From positions 372,001-436,000 of the forward strand of contig JACOEM010000002.1 in the NCBI GenBank assembly GCA_024998565.1: a DNA stretch of 64,000 bases, written 5' to 3'. The first letter of the stretch is position 1, and each line of letters starts with the position of its first letter. Origin of the DNA: Nitrospira sp. (GTDB taxonomy: Bacteria > Nitrospirota > Nitrospiria > Nitrospirales > Nitrospiraceae). Positions 62,744-64,000 of the stretch are shown here, piece by piece. The position numbers were made by a program, and so were the translations under genes. Under the pieces are notes generated by a model. It was given only the letters and a program-made list of their open reading frames with translations. It made no database searches and was not told the DNA's origin.

Positions 62744-63262
62744 ATGAGATGGCGTCACGATCTGAATAGTTCAGGCTCTCGTCGTACCGGGACGGTGACC
62801 GATTCTTGGGGCACTCAGCTCAATAGACTGAGATCCTGCGGAGGATTTTCCTTCATCGAGGTCATGATCGTCGTGGTGATCCTCGCGATCCTGGCGACGC
62901 TGTTGATTCCTCGCGTGATGGGGCGCACCGAAGATGCCAAACGAGCCGCGGCCAAGGCGCAAATTTCGAATATTGACAGTGCCCTTCAACTCTACAAGCT
63001 CGACAACGGCAATATTCCTACAACCGAGCAGGGCTTGAAGGCCCTGGTCGAGCGACCTGCGTCAGGTCCTGCTGCCCCAAACTGGAAGGCCGGCGGATAT
63101 CTTCCCAAAGTGCCGGTCGATCCTTGGGGCGCTCCCTACAAGTACACGACTCCGTCCACACAGGGCGGCGAGTTTGAGATCATTTCCTTTGGGGCCGACG
63201 GGGTCCCGGGCGGTGAAGGGAAAAACGCCGACATTGTAAGTTGGGATCTCGATCGCAACTAA
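62744..63262 (+). CDS. gspG: type II secretion major pseudopilin GspG
   Basis: 172 residues from ATG 62744, 10 bases after AAGGAG; GTG 62738 with 4-base spacing is also possible, and the frame is open to 62618. A leader of about 35 residues ends in GG, then FSFIEVMIVVVILAILATLLIP with Glu at +5. The globular part is textbook GspG: NIDSALQLYKLDNGNIPTTEQGLKAL, YLPKVPVDPWGAPYKY, and the calcium-binding end EFEIISFGADGVPGGEGKNADI. It is the main pseudopilus subunit, separated from the other gsp genes by proA and the unknown gene. Confidence 0.95.
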   Translation: MRWRHDLNSSGSRRTGTVTDSWGTQLNRLRSCGGFSFIEVMIVVVILAILATLLIPRVMGRTEDAKRAAAKAQISNIDSALQLYKLDNGNIPTTEQGLKALVERPASGPAAPNWKAGGYLPKVPVDPWGAPYKYTTPSTQGGEFEIISFGADGVPGGEGKNADIVSWDLDRN

Positions 63263-63413
63263 TCCTCCTGCCGTCCCCCTCCCTCTGACCCGGTAGTTGT
63301 GACGAAACATTCGCGCACGCCGTCTTCCTTCCGGGCTTCCCTGAACCGACTCAAGGTTCTGACCTCGCTGACCGATGAGAAGAGGAGGAAGATCCTGCCG
63401 GGAGGAGAGGCTG

Positions 63414-64000
63414 ATGCGACGTGTGGTTTTTGTGGACGATGCGCCCGAGATCTTGAAGCATCTACAACGGACCTTGGCCCCGATGCAGGGTGAATGGGCG
63501 ATGGGGTTCTACCCTTCCGCCACGGCCGCATTGGCCGCCATCCGTGAGACCCCCTGCGACGTGGTGGTGTCGGATATGACGATGCCGGGGATGGACGGCG
63601 CTCAATTTCTCGGCGAGGTGCGCACGGTCTGTCCACAGGCGACCCGCATCGTGTTGTCAGGCGACCAGAGCCCTGCCAATTATCTGCGGTCCGCGTCGGT
63701 CGCACATCGATTTCTTCAGAAGCCGTTCGACGTCGCCACGTTGAAAGCGACCATTGAGAAGGCGGAGGCATTGCGGGACGTGCTGGCTAATCCAGCGCTT
63801 CGCAGCCTGGCGAACGAAATCAAAACGCTGCCGAGTCTCCCGTCGATCTACCGGGAGTTGACGAAGGAGATGCAGGCTCCGCAGGCCTCGTTGAAAAAGG
63901 CCTCCCGCATTGTGGCCAAAGATCTCGGCATGGTCACGAAGATCCTGCAGCTGGTGAATTCCGCGTTCTTCGGCCTTCGCACCCATGTGTCCGATCCGGA
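63414..64000 (+). CDS. response regulator with HDOD output domain (3' end outside window)
   Basis: 195 residues visible, running off the window. ATG 63414 follows GGAGGAGAGG. The receiver domain has VVFVDDAPEIL with the acidic pair, the phospho-acceptor D54 in VVVSDMTMPGMDG, Ser/Thr in IVLSGDQ and Lys in FLQKPFD. From about residue 135 a HDOD domain begins (IKTLPSLPSIYRELTKEM, ASRIVAKDLGMVTKILQLVNSAFFGL), typical of c-di-GMP or signalling-associated two-component outputs. It may regulate motility, biofilm or secretion; its cognate kinase is not in the window. Confidence 0.88.
   Translation, partial: MRRVVFVDDAPEILKHLQRTLAPMQGEWAMGFYPSATAALAAIRETPCDVVVSDMTMPGMDGAQFLGEVRTVCPQATRIVLSGDQSPANYLRSASVAHRFLQKPFDVATLKATIEKAEALRDVLANPALRSLANEIKTLPSLPSIYRELTKEMQAPQASLKKASRIVAKDLGMVTKILQLVNSAFFGLRTHVSDP

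Noticed and set aside
63299-63493. 64-codon + strand frame before the response regulator
   Set aside because: Overlaps the well-supported response regulator start in another frame and has no motif.

Overview
The window looks like a chromosomal segment of a Nitrospira-type bacterium (phylum Nitrospirota). This is a judgement from gene families, gene order and moderate-to-high GC; no rRNA or other marker gene is present to prove it. There are no tRNAs, rRNAs or CRISPR arrays that I can see.

Region 1 (1-37870, + strand) is one long surface or exopolysaccharide locus of about 33 genes, often overlapping or a few bases apart. It opens with the end of a glucose-1-phosphate cytidylyltransferase. 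It then encodes nucleotide-sugar enzymes (UDP-glucose dehydrogenase, UDP-glucuronate decarboxylase, a CDP-paratose-2-epimerase-like protein, a sugar C-methyltransferase, other SDR epimerases, a DegT aminotransferase) and about ten glycosyltransferases of GT2, GT4 and DUF5672 type. Decorating enzymes include two SGNH hydrolases, a NodU-type carbamoyltransferase, a polysaccharide deacetylase, a FemAB-like acyltransferase, an asparagine-synthase-like amidotransferase, an ATP-grasp ligase and a 2OG-Fe(II) oxygenase. An O-antigen ligase/polymerase-like membrane protein, a low-molecular-weight tyrosine phosphatase and a small SxtJ/DUF5989 membrane pair complete it. The mix resembles exosortase-A-type exopolysaccharide loci, but no exosortase, flippase, initiating transferase, Wza or Wzc is in the window.

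Region 2 (37955-41344) is a nested insertion. A 2152-bp IS21-family element sits inside orfB of an IS3-family element, with a 5-bp target duplication (ACGAG) whose removal restores the orfB reading frame. The IS3 element itself has no evident target duplication and sits at the breakpoint between two convergent gene blocks.

Region 3 (41572-46549, - strand) holds an acyltransferase-3 family protein, an MBOAT O-acyltransferase with an SGNH partner, and a secreted concanavalin-like protein preceded by a good sigma-54 (-24/-12) promoter. Between here and the next region lies a TviB/WbpO-type nucleotide-sugar dehydrogenase (47138, + strand).

Region 4 (48622-64000, + strand) is a type II secretion/type IV pilus-like operon, also with a sigma-54 promoter. 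Its order is: secretin lipoprotein with a C-terminal cohesin-like domain, two pseudopilins, a LysM coiled-coil lipoprotein, GspF, GspE, PilM/N/O/P-like proteins and an atypical pseudopilin. Then come proA, a 594-residue protein I do not recognise, a GspG-type major pseudopilin and the start of a response regulator-HDOD protein. The sigma-54 sites suggest that the secretion machine and the secreted protein may be co-regulated.
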